Below are positions 55,923-64,000 of a stretch of DNA of 64,000 bases, in pieces. How positions within the stretch are numbered: position 1 is the first letter of the stretch; each line of letters begins with the position of its first letter. The notes below the pieces were generated by a model. It was not told where the DNA came from, did not search any database, and saw only the letters and a list, made by a program, of their open reading frames with translations. Origin of the DNA: Streptomyces viridiviolaceus (GTDB lineage Bacteria; Actinomycetota; Actinomycetes; Streptomycetales; Streptomycetaceae); NCBI RefSeq assembly GCF_014650995.1, contig NZ_BMWA01000026.1:1-64000 (forward strand). Direction: 5' to 3'. The translations under genes and the position numbers were made by a program.

Positions 55923-57254
55923 ATGACCACCCCCCTGCTGCTCCTGGCAGCCGCATTCCTGCTGATCCTCGCCAACGGCTTCTTCGTCGCCGCCGAGTTC
56001 GGCCTGGTGACGGTGGAACGCCCCGACGCCGAGCAGGCCGCCGCCGACGGCGACCGACGCGCCCGCCGGGTCGTCGAGTCCCTCAAGGAACTGTCCTTCC
56101 AGCTCTCCGGCACCCAGCTGGGGATCACCATCACCTCCCTCGTCGTGGGCATGCTCGCCGAACCGGCACTCGCCCAGCTGCTGGACGGCCCGTTCACGGC
56201 GATCGGCATCCCCGACGGTGCCGTACCCGGCCTGTCGGTGGTCGTCGGCATGCTGCTGGCCTCCGCCGTGCAGATGGTGATCGGCGAGCTCGTGCCCAAG
56301 AACTGGGCGGTGTCCAAGCCCCTGCAGGTCGCGCGCTTCGTCGCCGGCCCGCAGCATGCCTTCGCCCGTCTGTTCCGCCCGGTGATCGCCGCCCTCAACG
56401 CGGTGGCCAACCGCCTCGTGCGCGCGCTCGGCATCGAGCCCGCCGACGAGCTGGCCTCCGCTCGCACCCCCGGCGAGCTCGTCTCCCTGGCCCGGCACTC
56501 GGCCCGGGCCGGCGCCCTGGAACAGGACACGGCCGACCTCTTCGTACGGACCCTCTCGCTCGGTGAGCTGACCGCGCAGCACGTCATGACCCCACGGGTG
56601 AAGGTCAGCGCCCTGCAGTCGTCGGCGACCGCCGAGGACGTGGTCAACCTCACCCGCGCCACCGGTCTGTCCCGCTTCCCCGTCTACCGGGAGAAGATCG
56701 ACGAGATCGCCGGCATGGTCCACCTCAAGGACGCCCTCGCGGTACCCGCGCACGACCGGCTGCGCACCCCCGTCGGCCGGATCGCGCGGCCGGCGCTGCT
56801 CGTCCCCGAGACCCTGCCCGTCCGGCCGCTGCTCACCCGGCTGCGCAGCGAGCAGCCCATCGCGGTCGTCGTCGACGAGTACGGCGGCACCGCCGGCGTC
56901 GTCACCCTGGAGGACATCGTCGAGGAGATCGTGGGCGAGGTGCGCGACGAGCACGACGGCCTGGACCTCCCGGAACTCGTCCCCGCCCCGTCCGAGGAGG
57001 GCCGTCCCGCCTGGGACGTCGACGGCAGCTGCCGCGTCGACGCCCTGCGGCGCATCGGCCTGGAGGCACCCGAGGGGCCGTACGAGACCGTGGCCGGTCT
57101 GGTCGCCGACCTGCTGGGCCGGATCCCGGCCGTCGGGGACCGGGCGGAACTGCCCGGCTGGCGGTTCTCCGTCCGGCAGGTCGGCCACTACCGCGCGGAG
57201 CGGATACGGCTGGTGCGGACGGCGCCGGTGCCCGTGCTGGAGGCCGCCCGATGA
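55923..57254 (+). CDS. CNNM/CorC-type transporter-associated CBS protein
   Basis: A 443-residue hemolysin-C-family protein. A DUF21/CNNM membrane domain with about four helices (1 to about 185: LILANGFFVAAEFGLVTVERP, SLVVGMLAEPALAQLL, VIGELVPKNWAVSKP) is followed by a CBS pair (about 205-330: VMTPRVKVSAL, IAVVVDEYGGTAGVVTLEDIVEEIVGEV). A CorC_HlyC domain lies at the C-terminus (PAWDVDGSCRVDALRRIG). Relatives export Mg2+ or Co2+. The stop overlaps the second paralogue by 4 bases. Confidence 0.92.
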   Translation: MTTPLLLLAAAFLLILANGFFVAAEFGLVTVERPDAEQAAADGDRRARRVVESLKELSFQLSGTQLGITITSLVVGMLAEPALAQLLDGPFTAIGIPDGAVPGLSVVVGMLLASAVQMVIGELVPKNWAVSKPLQVARFVAGPQHAFARLFRPVIAALNAVANRLVRALGIEPADELASARTPGELVSLARHSARAGALEQDTADLFVRTLSLGELTAQHVMTPRVKVSALQSSATAEDVVNLTRATGLSRFPVYREKIDEIAGMVHLKDALAVPAHDRLRTPVGRIARPALLVPETLPVRPLLTRLRSEQPIAVVVDEYGGTAGVVTLEDIVEEIVGEVRDEHDGLDLPELVPAPSEEGRPAWDVDGSCRVDALRRIGLEAPEGPYETVAGLVADLLGRIPAVGDRAELPGWRFSVRQVGHYRAERIRLVRTAPVPVLEAAR

Positions 57255-58303
57255 GCGTCCTCCAGCTCCTGTTCGCCGCGCTGCTCGTGCTCGCCAACGG
57301 CTTCTTCGTCGGCGCCGAGTTCGCCCTCGTCTCCGTACGCCGCAGCCAGATCGAACCGCTCGGCACCGCCCGCGCCCGGCAGGTGCTCCACGGACTGGAA
57401 CGGCTGCCCCAGATGATGGCGGCGGCGCAGTTCGGCATCACCGTCTGCTCGCTGACGCTCGGAGCGGTCGCCGAGCCGACCGTCGCCCATCTGCTGGAGC
57501 CCTTCTTCGAGTGGATCCACCTGCCGCACGGCGTGATCCACCCGCTGGGCTACGTCATCGCGCTGGCCGCCGTGGTCTTCTGCCACCTCGTCATCGGCGA
57601 GATGGTCCCGAAGAACCTGGCGATGGCCGCCCCCGAGAAGGCCGCGCTGTGGCTGAGCCCCGGCCTGGTCGCCTTCGCCCGCCTGTGCAAGCCGATCACC
57701 GTCGCCCTCGGCGCCTGCGCCCAGGGCGTCCTGCGGCTGTTCCGCGTCGAGCCCAAGGACGAGGTCGAGGCGGTCTTCACCAGCGAGCAGCTCAACCGGC
57801 TGGTGGAGGACGCCGGCCAGGCCGGACTGCTCGACCCGGAGGAGCAGGAGCGTCTGGAGGACGCCCTCGAACTGGGCTCACGCCCGGTCACCGACGTGCT
57901 CCTGCGACGCGAGGCGCTGGTGACGGTCAGCCCTTCGGTCACGCCGGGCGAGATCGTCCAGCTCACCGCCCGCACCGGGTACTCCCGCTTCCCGGTCGCC
58001 GCCGAGAACGGCGCGTTCATGGGCTATCTGCACGTCAAGGACGTCCTGGACCTGGAGGACTCCGACCGGGCCGTTCCTCAGCAGCTCTGGCGGCCCATGA
58101 CGACGCTGCGACCCGAGCTGCCGCTCGACGACGCGCTCACCGTGATGCGCCGGGCCGCCACGCATCTGGCGCAGGTGGCCGACGCCTCCGGGAAGGCGCT
58201 CGGCCTGGTCGCGCTGGAGGACGTACTGGAGCTGCTCGTCGGCGAGGTACGCGACCCGGCACACCGGGAGGCACGGGAGTGGCAGGGGGTGCTGGCGACG
58301 TAG
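57251..58303 (+). CDS. CNNM/CorC-type CBS protein, second paralogue
   Basis: A 350-residue paralogue. The DUF21 domain (LLVLANGFFVGAEFALVSVRRSQ, QFGITVCSLTLGAVAEPTVAHLL, IGEMVPKNLAMAAPEKAA) and a CBS pair (about 215-340) are present, but the C-terminal CorC_HlyC domain is missing. The two may form a heterodimer, since the paralogues are co-translated (ATGA overlap) and CNNM proteins act as dimers (inference). A hairpin follows. Confidence 0.92.
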   Translation: MSVLQLLFAALLVLANGFFVGAEFALVSVRRSQIEPLGTARARQVLHGLERLPQMMAAAQFGITVCSLTLGAVAEPTVAHLLEPFFEWIHLPHGVIHPLGYVIALAAVVFCHLVIGEMVPKNLAMAAPEKAALWLSPGLVAFARLCKPITVALGACAQGVLRLFRVEPKDEVEAVFTSEQLNRLVEDAGQAGLLDPEEQERLEDALELGSRPVTDVLLRREALVTVSPSVTPGEIVQLTARTGYSRFPVAAENGAFMGYLHVKDVLDLEDSDRAVPQQLWRPMTTLRPELPLDDALTVMRRAATHLAQVADASGKALGLVALEDVLELLVGEVRDPAHREAREWQGVLAT

Positions 58304-58315
58304 CCGCGGGCGGTC

Positions 58316-58350
58316 GTGCCGCCGGGGCGCCACGGTGGGCACGGCGGCAC
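58316..58350. terminator. Hairpin between CorC2 and the TPR-AAA gene
   Basis: A 9-bp stem GTGCCGCCG (58316-58324) / CGGCGGCAC (58342-58350) with a 17-base loop lies between convergent genes. It is weaker than the other terminators here. Confidence 0.55.
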
Positions 58351-58395
58351 CCCGTCGGTGCGGCGAGCGAACCCACCCGGCCACCCCGGCGCGTC

Positions 58396-60258
58396 TCACA
58401 TGGCCGACGGATCCTGGGGCCCCCGCCCCGACAGGACCTCCCCGTACGCCTGCATCAGATCCGGCAGCCGCAGCGTCGCCAGGTCCTCCCGCGTCAGCGT
58501 GCCGGGATACGCGGACAACCGCAGATCCCGGTACGCGCAGCTCTTCTCGTACAGCGTCCGCAGGAACCGCCCGTTGCCCAGCTCGTCGATCCACCCCTGG
58601 TCGACGACGTGCCCGGCGATCGAGCGCAGCTCGTCGAGGGCCTCCTCGTCCCACGCGTCGCCGTTCTCGGCGGCGAGCACCTCGCCGATCGCGGTCAGTT
58701 CCAGCGGGCGGTACGAGGGGAAGTCCACGCGGGTGGTGAAGCGGGAGGACAGCCCCGGGTTGGCGGCCAGCAGCCGGTCCATGCCCTCCGGATAGCCGGC
58801 CAGGATCACCACGAGGTGGTCGCGGTTGTCCTCCGCCCGCTTCAGCAGCACCTGCAGGGCCTCGTCGCCGTACGCGTCGCCCTTGCCGTAGCCGGAGTTG
58901 GAGAGGGAGTACGCCTCGTCGACGAAGAGGACGCCGCCGAGCGCGGAGTCGATCAGCTCGTTGGCCTTCACTGCCGTCTGGCCGAGGTACTCGCCGACCA
59001 GGTCGGCGCGCTGTGCCTCCACGAGATGGTCGCCGCCGAGCAGTCCGAGGGCGTAGAACACCCGGCCCAGGATGCGGGCCACCGTGGTCTTGCCGGTGCC
59101 GGAGGGGCCGGAGAAGACGAAGTGACGTTTGGGCGGCTGGACCGGCAACCCCTGCCCGGCCCGCAGCCGCGCCATGTTCAGCTGGGCCGACAGCGCCTTG
59201 ACCTGCCGTTTCACCGGCTCCAGTCCGACCATGCGTTCCAGTTCGGCGAGCGCCTCCTCCAGTAACGCCGGGTCGGTGGGTCCGGCGGGCAGGGACTGCT
59301 CCGGCACACCGGTCTTCTCACGCACCGGCGGGCCGGTCACCGACGGCAGGGGGACGGACGGCGGGTCGGGGTCGGAGAGCTTCAGGTCGCGCTCCTCGGC
59401 ACCGAAGAGCGGATCCAGCCCGTCGGGGCCGTCCAGGGCGTCCGGTCCGGCGCCGGCCGGCGAGAGCGCCGTGAAGTCCGTGGAGTCCTCGTAGCCGTCG
59501 CTCTCGACGATCGCCGCCAGCCGGGCCGAGGTGTCCATGAAGGCAGGGTCGACGCGGTGCACCGCCCGGTACAGCGGCAGCGCGGCGGCGCTGCGCCCGG
59601 TGCCCTCGTGGGCCCGCGCCAGCCAGTAGCGCAGCTCCTTGCGCTGGGGCTGCTCGCTGCGGCACCGCATCAGGGCCGCCGACAGCAGCGGTTCCGCCTG
59701 CCCGTACATCTCCAGGCGCACCCGGGCCATGCCGCCGAACAGGCCCGCCTCGATGCCGAGCAGCGGCTCGCCGAGCAGCGGGTCGGTGTGCCGCACGAGC
59801 TGTTCCCAGTCCTTGACCAGGTAGGCGCGGCAGGCGTGCAGGAAGCGGACCTGCGGGTCGGTGTCCACCGGCGGCAGTCCGGCCAGGGCCCGGTCCAGCT
59901 CGGGGACGTGGCGGCCGTCCAGCCAGTGGGAGGCGTGGGCGAGCAGCAGGTCGCGGGGGCTCTCCAGAACGGGCTGTACCCACCAGCCCAGCCAGTACCA
60001 CGAGTTGAGCGTGCGGCGGTGACGTGCGCGCTGCTCGCCGAAGCGGTCCCGGTGCCGGAACATCCTGAGCAGCGCGGTCGTCGTGTCGACGCGCAGCGCG
60101 TGCAGCCCGAGCCAGCCGTCGGCCATCCCGGGATCGATGCGCACCGCGGCCCGGAACTCCTCCTCCGCCTGCGGATAGGCGCCCATGGTGTAGGCGTCCA
60201 CGCCGCGCAGCCAGGCGAGGTCGGCCGGGGCCTGCGGGCCCTGCGTGCCGAAGTCCAT
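58396..60258 (-). CDS. TPR-AAA ATPase of the CbxX/EccA type
   Basis: A 620-residue protein from ATG 60258 with GGGGGA upstream (a GTG 12 bases earlier is an alternative). The N-terminal half is TPR-like helical repeats (AYPQAEEEFRAAVRIDPGMADGWLGLHAL, ALPLYRAVHRVDPAFMDTSARLAAI). An acidic linker comes next, then a CbxX/CfqX AAA domain with Walker A GPSGTGKT (about 384-391) and Walker B GVLFVDEAYSL. This layout is that of EccA, the ATPase of type VII (ESX) secretion. No other ESX gene is nearby, so it may be a stand-alone relative. Confidence 0.9.
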   Translation of the reverse strand: MDFGTQGPQAPADLAWLRGVDAYTMGAYPQAEEEFRAAVRIDPGMADGWLGLHALRVDTTTALLRMFRHRDRFGEQRARHRRTLNSWYWLGWWVQPVLESPRDLLLAHASHWLDGRHVPELDRALAGLPPVDTDPQVRFLHACRAYLVKDWEQLVRHTDPLLGEPLLGIEAGLFGGMARVRLEMYGQAEPLLSAALMRCRSEQPQRKELRYWLARAHEGTGRSAAALPLYRAVHRVDPAFMDTSARLAAIVESDGYEDSTDFTALSPAGAGPDALDGPDGLDPLFGAEERDLKLSDPDPPSVPLPSVTGPPVREKTGVPEQSLPAGPTDPALLEEALAELERMVGLEPVKRQVKALSAQLNMARLRAGQGLPVQPPKRHFVFSGPSGTGKTTVARILGRVFYALGLLGGDHLVEAQRADLVGEYLGQTAVKANELIDSALGGVLFVDEAYSLSNSGYGKGDAYGDEALQVLLKRAEDNRDHLVVILAGYPEGMDRLLAANPGLSSRFTTRVDFPSYRPLELTAIGEVLAAENGDAWDEEALDELRSIAGHVVDQGWIDELGNGRFLRTLYEKSCAYRDLRLSAYPGTLTREDLATLRLPDLMQAYGEVLSGRGPQDPSAM

Positions 60259-60689
60259 CAGGTCCCCCACAAACCGTGCCCCCGTCGGTATGCCGCCGGG
60301 CCGTCGCCGGGCGGCCGCCTTGGTCCAACCGCTGTGCCACGGACCGGAGTTGTCAGGTGCGCGAAGCAGTCGTCCGTAGGCCGCACCGAGGGCATCGTAC
60401 CCGCGGTGGTCTTTCCTCCGAAGGGTGCCGGGACAGCATGTTCGGCGAGGTGGGAGCAGGCGGAGGTGACGGCGAATGGTGACCGAGGGTGATCGGTCGG
60501 CGTCGCGCAGCAGCCGGAAAACAAGATCGGGACAGAACGAAGCCCCCGATCACGGGGGAACAACCGGGGGCTTCGCGTCTGTCGGCGGCTCCGAATGGCC
60601 GCACATTGAGAACGTAAGTCCTGTACGGCCCCTGGGTCAAGCGGAGTTGGGCCGCTCCGGCGGGTTGCCGGAGAGGGGTCTTCACAGGT
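60259..60689 (-). other. Intergenic region with alternative hairpins (60539-60574)
   Basis: 431 bases without a gene. GAAGCCCCCG (60539-60548) pairs with CGGGGGCTTC (60565-60574), a likely terminator for the minus-strand kinase gene. The same left arm CCCCCG (60543-60548) can instead pair with CGGGGG (60553-60558) around ATCA, so two hairpins exclude each other. The part 60259-60530 should hold the promoter of the TPR-AAA gene; I could not place it. Confidence 0.5.
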
Positions 60690-61388
60690 TCAACACATCG
60701 CGGACGGTCCGTCACGGTCCGTGACGGGTCGGGCCGATGCATGGGGTCCCACAGGCCCCTGGAGCACCTCATACCCCCGCTCCCTCTGGCGCACCAGAAG
60801 ATGCGCGAAGGGGCGCGAAGGGTCGTCGGCGAAGTGCCGGCGCTCCGCCGGGATCCACCCGGCCCAGAACGTCCGCTGCTCCTCCCCGTCACGCGCCCGT
60901 CCGCGCCCCCACGCTTCCTCGGCCGGCACGTCCATCCACAGCAGCCGAGCCAGGTACGGGCGCAGCGCCCGGCGGCCGGAGCCGACCCCCTCGACCAGGA
61001 TCACCGGTGCGGGCGGCAGCGGGCGCGGCTCCCGGAAGCGCCGGGCCCGCCAGTCGTAGGGGGCGTAGCGCGCGGTGGCACCGTGCCGGAGCGGTTCGAT
61101 CACCTGGCTCAGCAGTCGCCCGGTCCAGTCGAACAGCTCGTCGTGGCAGGCGACGTCGTCGAGGTGCAGGACCGGCGCGTCGCCCATGGCGGTGGCCAGC
61201 CGCCCGGCGAAGGTGGACTTCCCGGAGCCGGCGTGCCCGTCGACGCCGATCAGACGGGCGGGCCCGCAGGAGGGCGGGAGGCGGCGGAGCCGGGAGGCGA
61301 GCTCGTGGAGGACGGGGTCGTGGATGGCGGGTCCCGGGCGGAGCGAAGGGGCGGACGACGTTCGCGAGCACTCTAACGGCGCCCGCAC
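60690..61388 (-). CDS. P-loop kinase (uridine kinase-like)
   Basis: A 232-residue protein. The Walker A motif GVDGHAGSGKSTFAGRLA and the acceptor-site segment VLHLDDVACHDELFDWTGRL are followed by LVEGVGSGRRALRPYLARLLWMDVPAEEAWGRGRARD, as in uridine kinase/(d)CTP kinase-like proteins. A start at GTG 61388 is supported by AGGA 7 bases upstream; the frame is open further left but into the divergent gene. No signal or membrane segment is seen. The nucleoside or other substrate is unknown. Confidence 0.82.
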   Translation of the reverse strand: MRAPLECSRTSSAPSLRPGPAIHDPVLHELASRLRRLPPSCGPARLIGVDGHAGSGKSTFAGRLATAMGDAPVLHLDDVACHDELFDWTGRLLSQVIEPLRHGATARYAPYDWRARRFREPRPLPPAPVILVEGVGSGRRALRPYLARLLWMDVPAEEAWGRGRARDGEEQRTFWAGWIPAERRHFADDPSRPFAHLLVRQRERGYEVLQGPVGPHASARPVTDRDGPSAMC

Positions 61389-61552
61389 CGGCGGGTCCTG
61401 CCGGACCCCGGCCGGCGCCAGTGGTCGACACCAATATTCGTACGCGTGGCGTGGGCAGAAGTGCTGGCAGGAGCGGGCGGCTGCGGCCATAGTTGGCGCA
61501 CAACCGTGCAACGGACCCTGCCCCGACTCGTACCCCTGGGGGTCTTCCGCCC

Positions 61553-62926
61553 ATGAGCAGAGCCGAACAGCCGTCCCGCAGAACCGTCCTGGCCGCCGCC
61601 GTCGTCGCAGCCGTGGCGGGCAGCACCGCCCCGGCGGCCGCCGAAACCGCACCCGCCGTCGGCGCAGGCGGCGCGAGGCCCGGCCGCGCCCCGGCCGGCC
61701 CGGTCGACTACCGCGCCTGGACCACGTTCCGCGACTGGCGCGGCGGAACCGCGCAGGGAACCCGCGCCGTCGCGGGCGCCCGGCCCGGCGTCGTGATCGG
61801 TGCCCCCGCGGGCACCACCGACTACGCCGACCCGCACACCGGCAAGACCGCCACCTGGGAGTACGCGACCTGGACGTCCCCCGTCCACCGGCTCGCCGTG
61901 CCCTCGACGGAGGCGATCGCCTCCTGGAACGCCCACACCCCGGCCGGCACCTGGCTCCAGGTCGAGCTCAAGGGCAGCTACTCCGACGGCACGGACACGC
62001 CCTGGTACGTCATGGGCCGCTGGGCGGCGGGCGACCAGGACATCCGCCGGACCTCGGTCGACGACCAGGGCGACGGCAAGAGCAGCGTCTGGACGGACAC
62101 CTTCGCCATCGACGACGCCTCCTCCGGCCTGCGGCTGGTCTCCTACCGGCTCCGGCTGACCCTCTACCGCCGGCCCGGCACGCGGAACACCCCCACCGTG
62201 TGGCGGCTCGGCGTCATGGGCTCCGACATCCCCGACCGCTTCACGGTCCCCGCCTCCACGCCCGGCCTCGCCCAGGAGCTGCTCGTCCCGCGCTACTCGC
62301 AGGAGATCCACAAGGGTCAGTACCCGGAGTACGACAACGGCGGCGAAGCCTGGTGCAGCCCCACCTCCTCGCAGATGATCATCGAGTACTGGGGCGGCCG
62401 CCTCACCGAGGGGCAACTGGCCTGGGTCGACCCCTCCTACGCCGACCCGCAGGTCTGCCACGCGGCCCGGTACACGTACGACTACCAGTACGCCGGCTGC
62501 GGAAACTGGCCGTTCAACGCCGCCTACGCGGCCACCTTCAAGGACCTCCAGGGCGTGGTCACCCGGCTCCGTTCCCTCACCGACCTGGAGACGCTGATCG
62601 CGGCCGGCATCCCGGCCATAACGTCCCAGTCGTTCCTGGAGAAGGAACTGACCGGGGCGGGCTACGGCACCTCCGGCCATCTGATGACCGTGATCGGCTT
62701 CACCGCGGACGGCGACGTGATCGCCAACGACCCCGCCTCGCCGAGCAACGAGGCCGTGCGCCGCGTCTACAAGCGGCGCGAGTGGGAGAACATCTGGCTG
62801 CGCACCAAGCGGTACAACGCCAGCGGAAAGGTGGTCTCCGGCACCGGCGGCGTCTGCTACCTGTACTTCCCCGCGAACCCGAGTCCGCGCCAGCGCGACG
62901 CGCTCGCGGCGGTGGGCGTGCGCTGA
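61553..62926 (+). CDS. Tat-exported C39-like peptidase
   Basis: A 457-residue protein starting at ATG 61553. The twin-arginine signal SRRTVLAAAVVAAVAGSTAPAAAE indicates folded export. A beta-rich domain (about 60-240) precedes a papain-like C39 domain: catalytic Cys268 in GEAWCSPTSSQM, His376 in GHLMTVIG, and Asn392-Asp393 in ANDPAS. Stand-alone C39-like proteins in actinomycetes are secreted hydrolases of unknown target, not the ABC-transporter type that trims bacteriocins. No precursor peptide or ABC exporter is nearby. A 16-bp hairpin follows. Confidence 0.88.
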   Translation: MSRAEQPSRRTVLAAAVVAAVAGSTAPAAAETAPAVGAGGARPGRAPAGPVDYRAWTTFRDWRGGTAQGTRAVAGARPGVVIGAPAGTTDYADPHTGKTATWEYATWTSPVHRLAVPSTEAIASWNAHTPAGTWLQVELKGSYSDGTDTPWYVMGRWAAGDQDIRRTSVDDQGDGKSSVWTDTFAIDDASSGLRLVSYRLRLTLYRRPGTRNTPTVWRLGVMGSDIPDRFTVPASTPGLAQELLVPRYSQEIHKGQYPEYDNGGEAWCSPTSSQMIIEYWGGRLTEGQLAWVDPSYADPQVCHAARYTYDYQYAGCGNWPFNAAYAATFKDLQGVVTRLRSLTDLETLIAAGIPAITSQSFLEKELTGAGYGTSGHLMTVIGFTADGDVIANDPASPSNEAVRRVYKRREWENIWLRTKRYNASGKVVSGTGGVCYLYFPANPSPRQRDALAAVGVR

Positions 62927-62935
62927 ACCCGTCTC

Positions 62936-62970
62936 CGCCGGGCCCCCGGCACCGTGCCGGGGGCCCGGCG
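62936..62970 (+). terminator. Terminator after the C39-like gene
   Basis: Perfect 16-bp stem, 62936-62951 with 62955-62970, with a 3-base loop, 9 bases after the stop. Confidence 0.85.
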
Positions 62971-63089
62971 TGTGACCGACCTCTCTGTCGCGGACGCCGA
63001 TTTCGGTGGCAAGGTGGACGGATCGGTGGGGGGAGTCCACCCGTACGTCGACGTACAGCGACCCGTACGTCCGAGACCAGCGAGAAGCC

Positions 63090-63230
63090 ATGACCGCACA
63101 CACCGCCACCGCCGCCCGCGTCCGTACCGGCGGCCCCAAGGACGACGGCCCGAAGATCGTCGAGCACGTCATGGGCTGGACCCTCGTCGTGGTGATCGCG
63201 ATGCTGGTGACCCAGCTGGGCCTGCTGTGA
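63090..63230 (+). CDS. SCO1431-family small membrane protein
   Basis: A 46-residue protein beginning MTAHTATAARVRTGGPKDDG, with one C-terminal membrane segment (about 28-46, MGWTLVVVIAMLVTQLGLL). I recognise it as the SCO1431 family conserved in Streptomyces. GAGAAG lies 4 bases before the ATG. Function unknown. It is located between the C39 terminator and the TetR gene; the spacer before it (62971-63089) probably holds its promoter. Confidence 0.8.
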   Translation: MTAHTATAARVRTGGPKDDGPKIVEHVMGWTLVVVIAMLVTQLGLL

Positions 63231-63312
63231 CCTGACCCACCTGTGACCTGAGCCACGACCCGACCTGCCATACTGCGGATGTCCCGCCCCCCGCAGGAGA
63301 CCAGGGTCGAAA

Positions 63313-63972
63313 TTGAATATCAGTCAACAGGGTGCCGACGCCCGTCCCCGGGCGCGCGGCACCGAGCGCTCGCTGGCGCGCCGCGCCGAACTGATCGCCA
63401 TCGGGCGGAGGTTGTTCGCCGACACGTCCTACGATGCGCTCTCGATGGACGACATCGCCCGCCAGGCGGGTGTCGCCAAGGGGCTGATCTACTACTACTT
63501 CCAGTCGAAGCGCGGCTACTACCTGGCGATCATCCAGGACTCCGTCGCCGACCTGGTCACCACCGCCGCGGGCGGCACCGACCTGCCCCAGGTGGACCGG
63601 GTCCACCGCACCATCGACGGTTACCTGCGCTACGCCGAGCACAACCAGGCCGCCTACCGCACGATCGTCAGCGGCGGTGTCGGCTTCGACACCGAGGTCC
63701 ACGCCATCCGGGACGGGGTGCGCGAGGCGATCGTCGCCACCATCGCCGAAGGGGCGTACGGCCGCTGCGACATCGATCCGCCGGCCCGCATGGGCCTGCT
63801 CTCCTGGGTGTGCAGCGTCGAGGGTGCCACCCTGCACTGGATCGGCCGCCCCGAACTGTCCCGCGAGACCATGCGCGACCTGCTGGTGAAGACGCTCGGC
63901 GGCACCTTGCGCGCCGTCGAGGAGCTGGATCCCGCCTACCCGGCCCCCGCGCCGGCCCGTCGCGACGGCTGA
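63313..63972 (+). CDS. TetR-family transcriptional regulator
   Basis: A 219-residue protein. The N-terminal HTH (RRAELIAIGRRLFADTSYDALSMDDIARQAGVAKGLIYYYFQSKRGYYLAI, about 24-74) precedes an all-helical ligand domain. The apparent start is a TTG at 63313 with CAGGG and AGGAGA upstream; the next in-frame ATG lies within the HTH, so TTG or a non-ATG start is needed. No divergent partner gene is visible and the right neighbour is beyond the window. The ligand and targets are unknown. Confidence 0.88.
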   Translation: MNISQQGADARPRARGTERSLARRAELIAIGRRLFADTSYDALSMDDIARQAGVAKGLIYYYFQSKRGYYLAIIQDSVADLVTTAAGGTDLPQVDRVHRTIDGYLRYAEHNQAAYRTIVSGGVGFDTEVHAIRDGVREAIVATIAEGAYGRCDIDPPARMGLLSWVCSVEGATLHWIGRPELSRETMRDLLVKTLGGTLRAVEELDPAYPAPAPARRDG

Positions 63973-64000
63973 CGAAAGGGAGTGGGGCCGGTACGGCGCC

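Noticed and set aside
61553..62926. Bacteriocin/RiPP maturation role for the C39-like protein
   Set aside because: It is a Tat-exported stand-alone protein with no ABC transporter, precursor peptide or modifying enzyme nearby.

Overview
The window is GC-rich chromosomal DNA from a Streptomyces, close to S. coelicolor. The evidence is the presence of bldD, sIHF and a small Streptomyces-type membrane protein, frequent GTG starts, the rpoZ-coaBC-metK-priA-fmt-rsmB order, and DasR/chitinase-type promoter repeats. From memory, the gene order follows the S. coelicolor core region around SCO1430-SCO1495. I see no insertion sequence, prophage, CRISPR array or rRNA operon. Coding density is high, and about 60 genes are supported.

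Left part (1-32 kb) is housekeeping. The end of aroK runs in frame into aroB. Then come an AAA-type ATPase, an M24 peptidase homologue, efp and nusB. The developmental master repressor bldD faces the pyrimidine operon pyrR-pyrB-pyrC-(PH-like membrane protein)-carA-carB-pyrD-pyrF. A perfect BldD box and a PyrR-binding leader lie between bldD and pyrR. sIHF, gmk, rpoZ, coaBC, metK, a helicase-dead priA, a small HTH regulator, fmt, rsmB, an MMPL exporter, rpe, a SorC-type regulator, a barnase-like RNase with its barstar, and a GuaB1-type IMPDH/GMP reductase follow. Between metK and priA is a tRNA-like structure whose halves are in permuted order.

Middle part (32-50 kb) is more accessory. An APC permease and an Lrp/AsnC regulator, then an MFS exporter, precede a two-gene unit closely resembling DavA (5-aminovaleramidase) and DavB (L-lysine 2-monooxygenase). 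The permease and davA upstream regions share three CGCAACG boxes each, with 21/30 and 31/22 bp spacing, which points to a common regulator, probably the adjacent Lrp. After these come an F420-type oxidoreductase, a DUF5995 protein, a membrane-anchored GH6 glucanase, a uracil/xanthine permease, a hot-dog thioesterase, a divergent MFS/ROK pair with a palindromic operator, a small redox/membrane pair, and a secreted GH18 chitinase with a dre-like DasR site inside its promoter.

Right part (50-64 kb) has an FMN riboswitch driving ribE-ribM-ribBA-ribH, followed by hisE-hisG and a PH-domain protein. Next are a pair of CorC/CNNM-type CBS proteins with a hairpin-rich leader, a TPR-AAA (CbxX/EccA-like) ATPase, a P-loop kinase, a Tat-exported C39-like protein, a 46-residue membrane protein and a TetR regulator. 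Four convergent gene pairs overlap tail to tail. Strong GC-rich hairpins without U-tracts close many of the transcription units.
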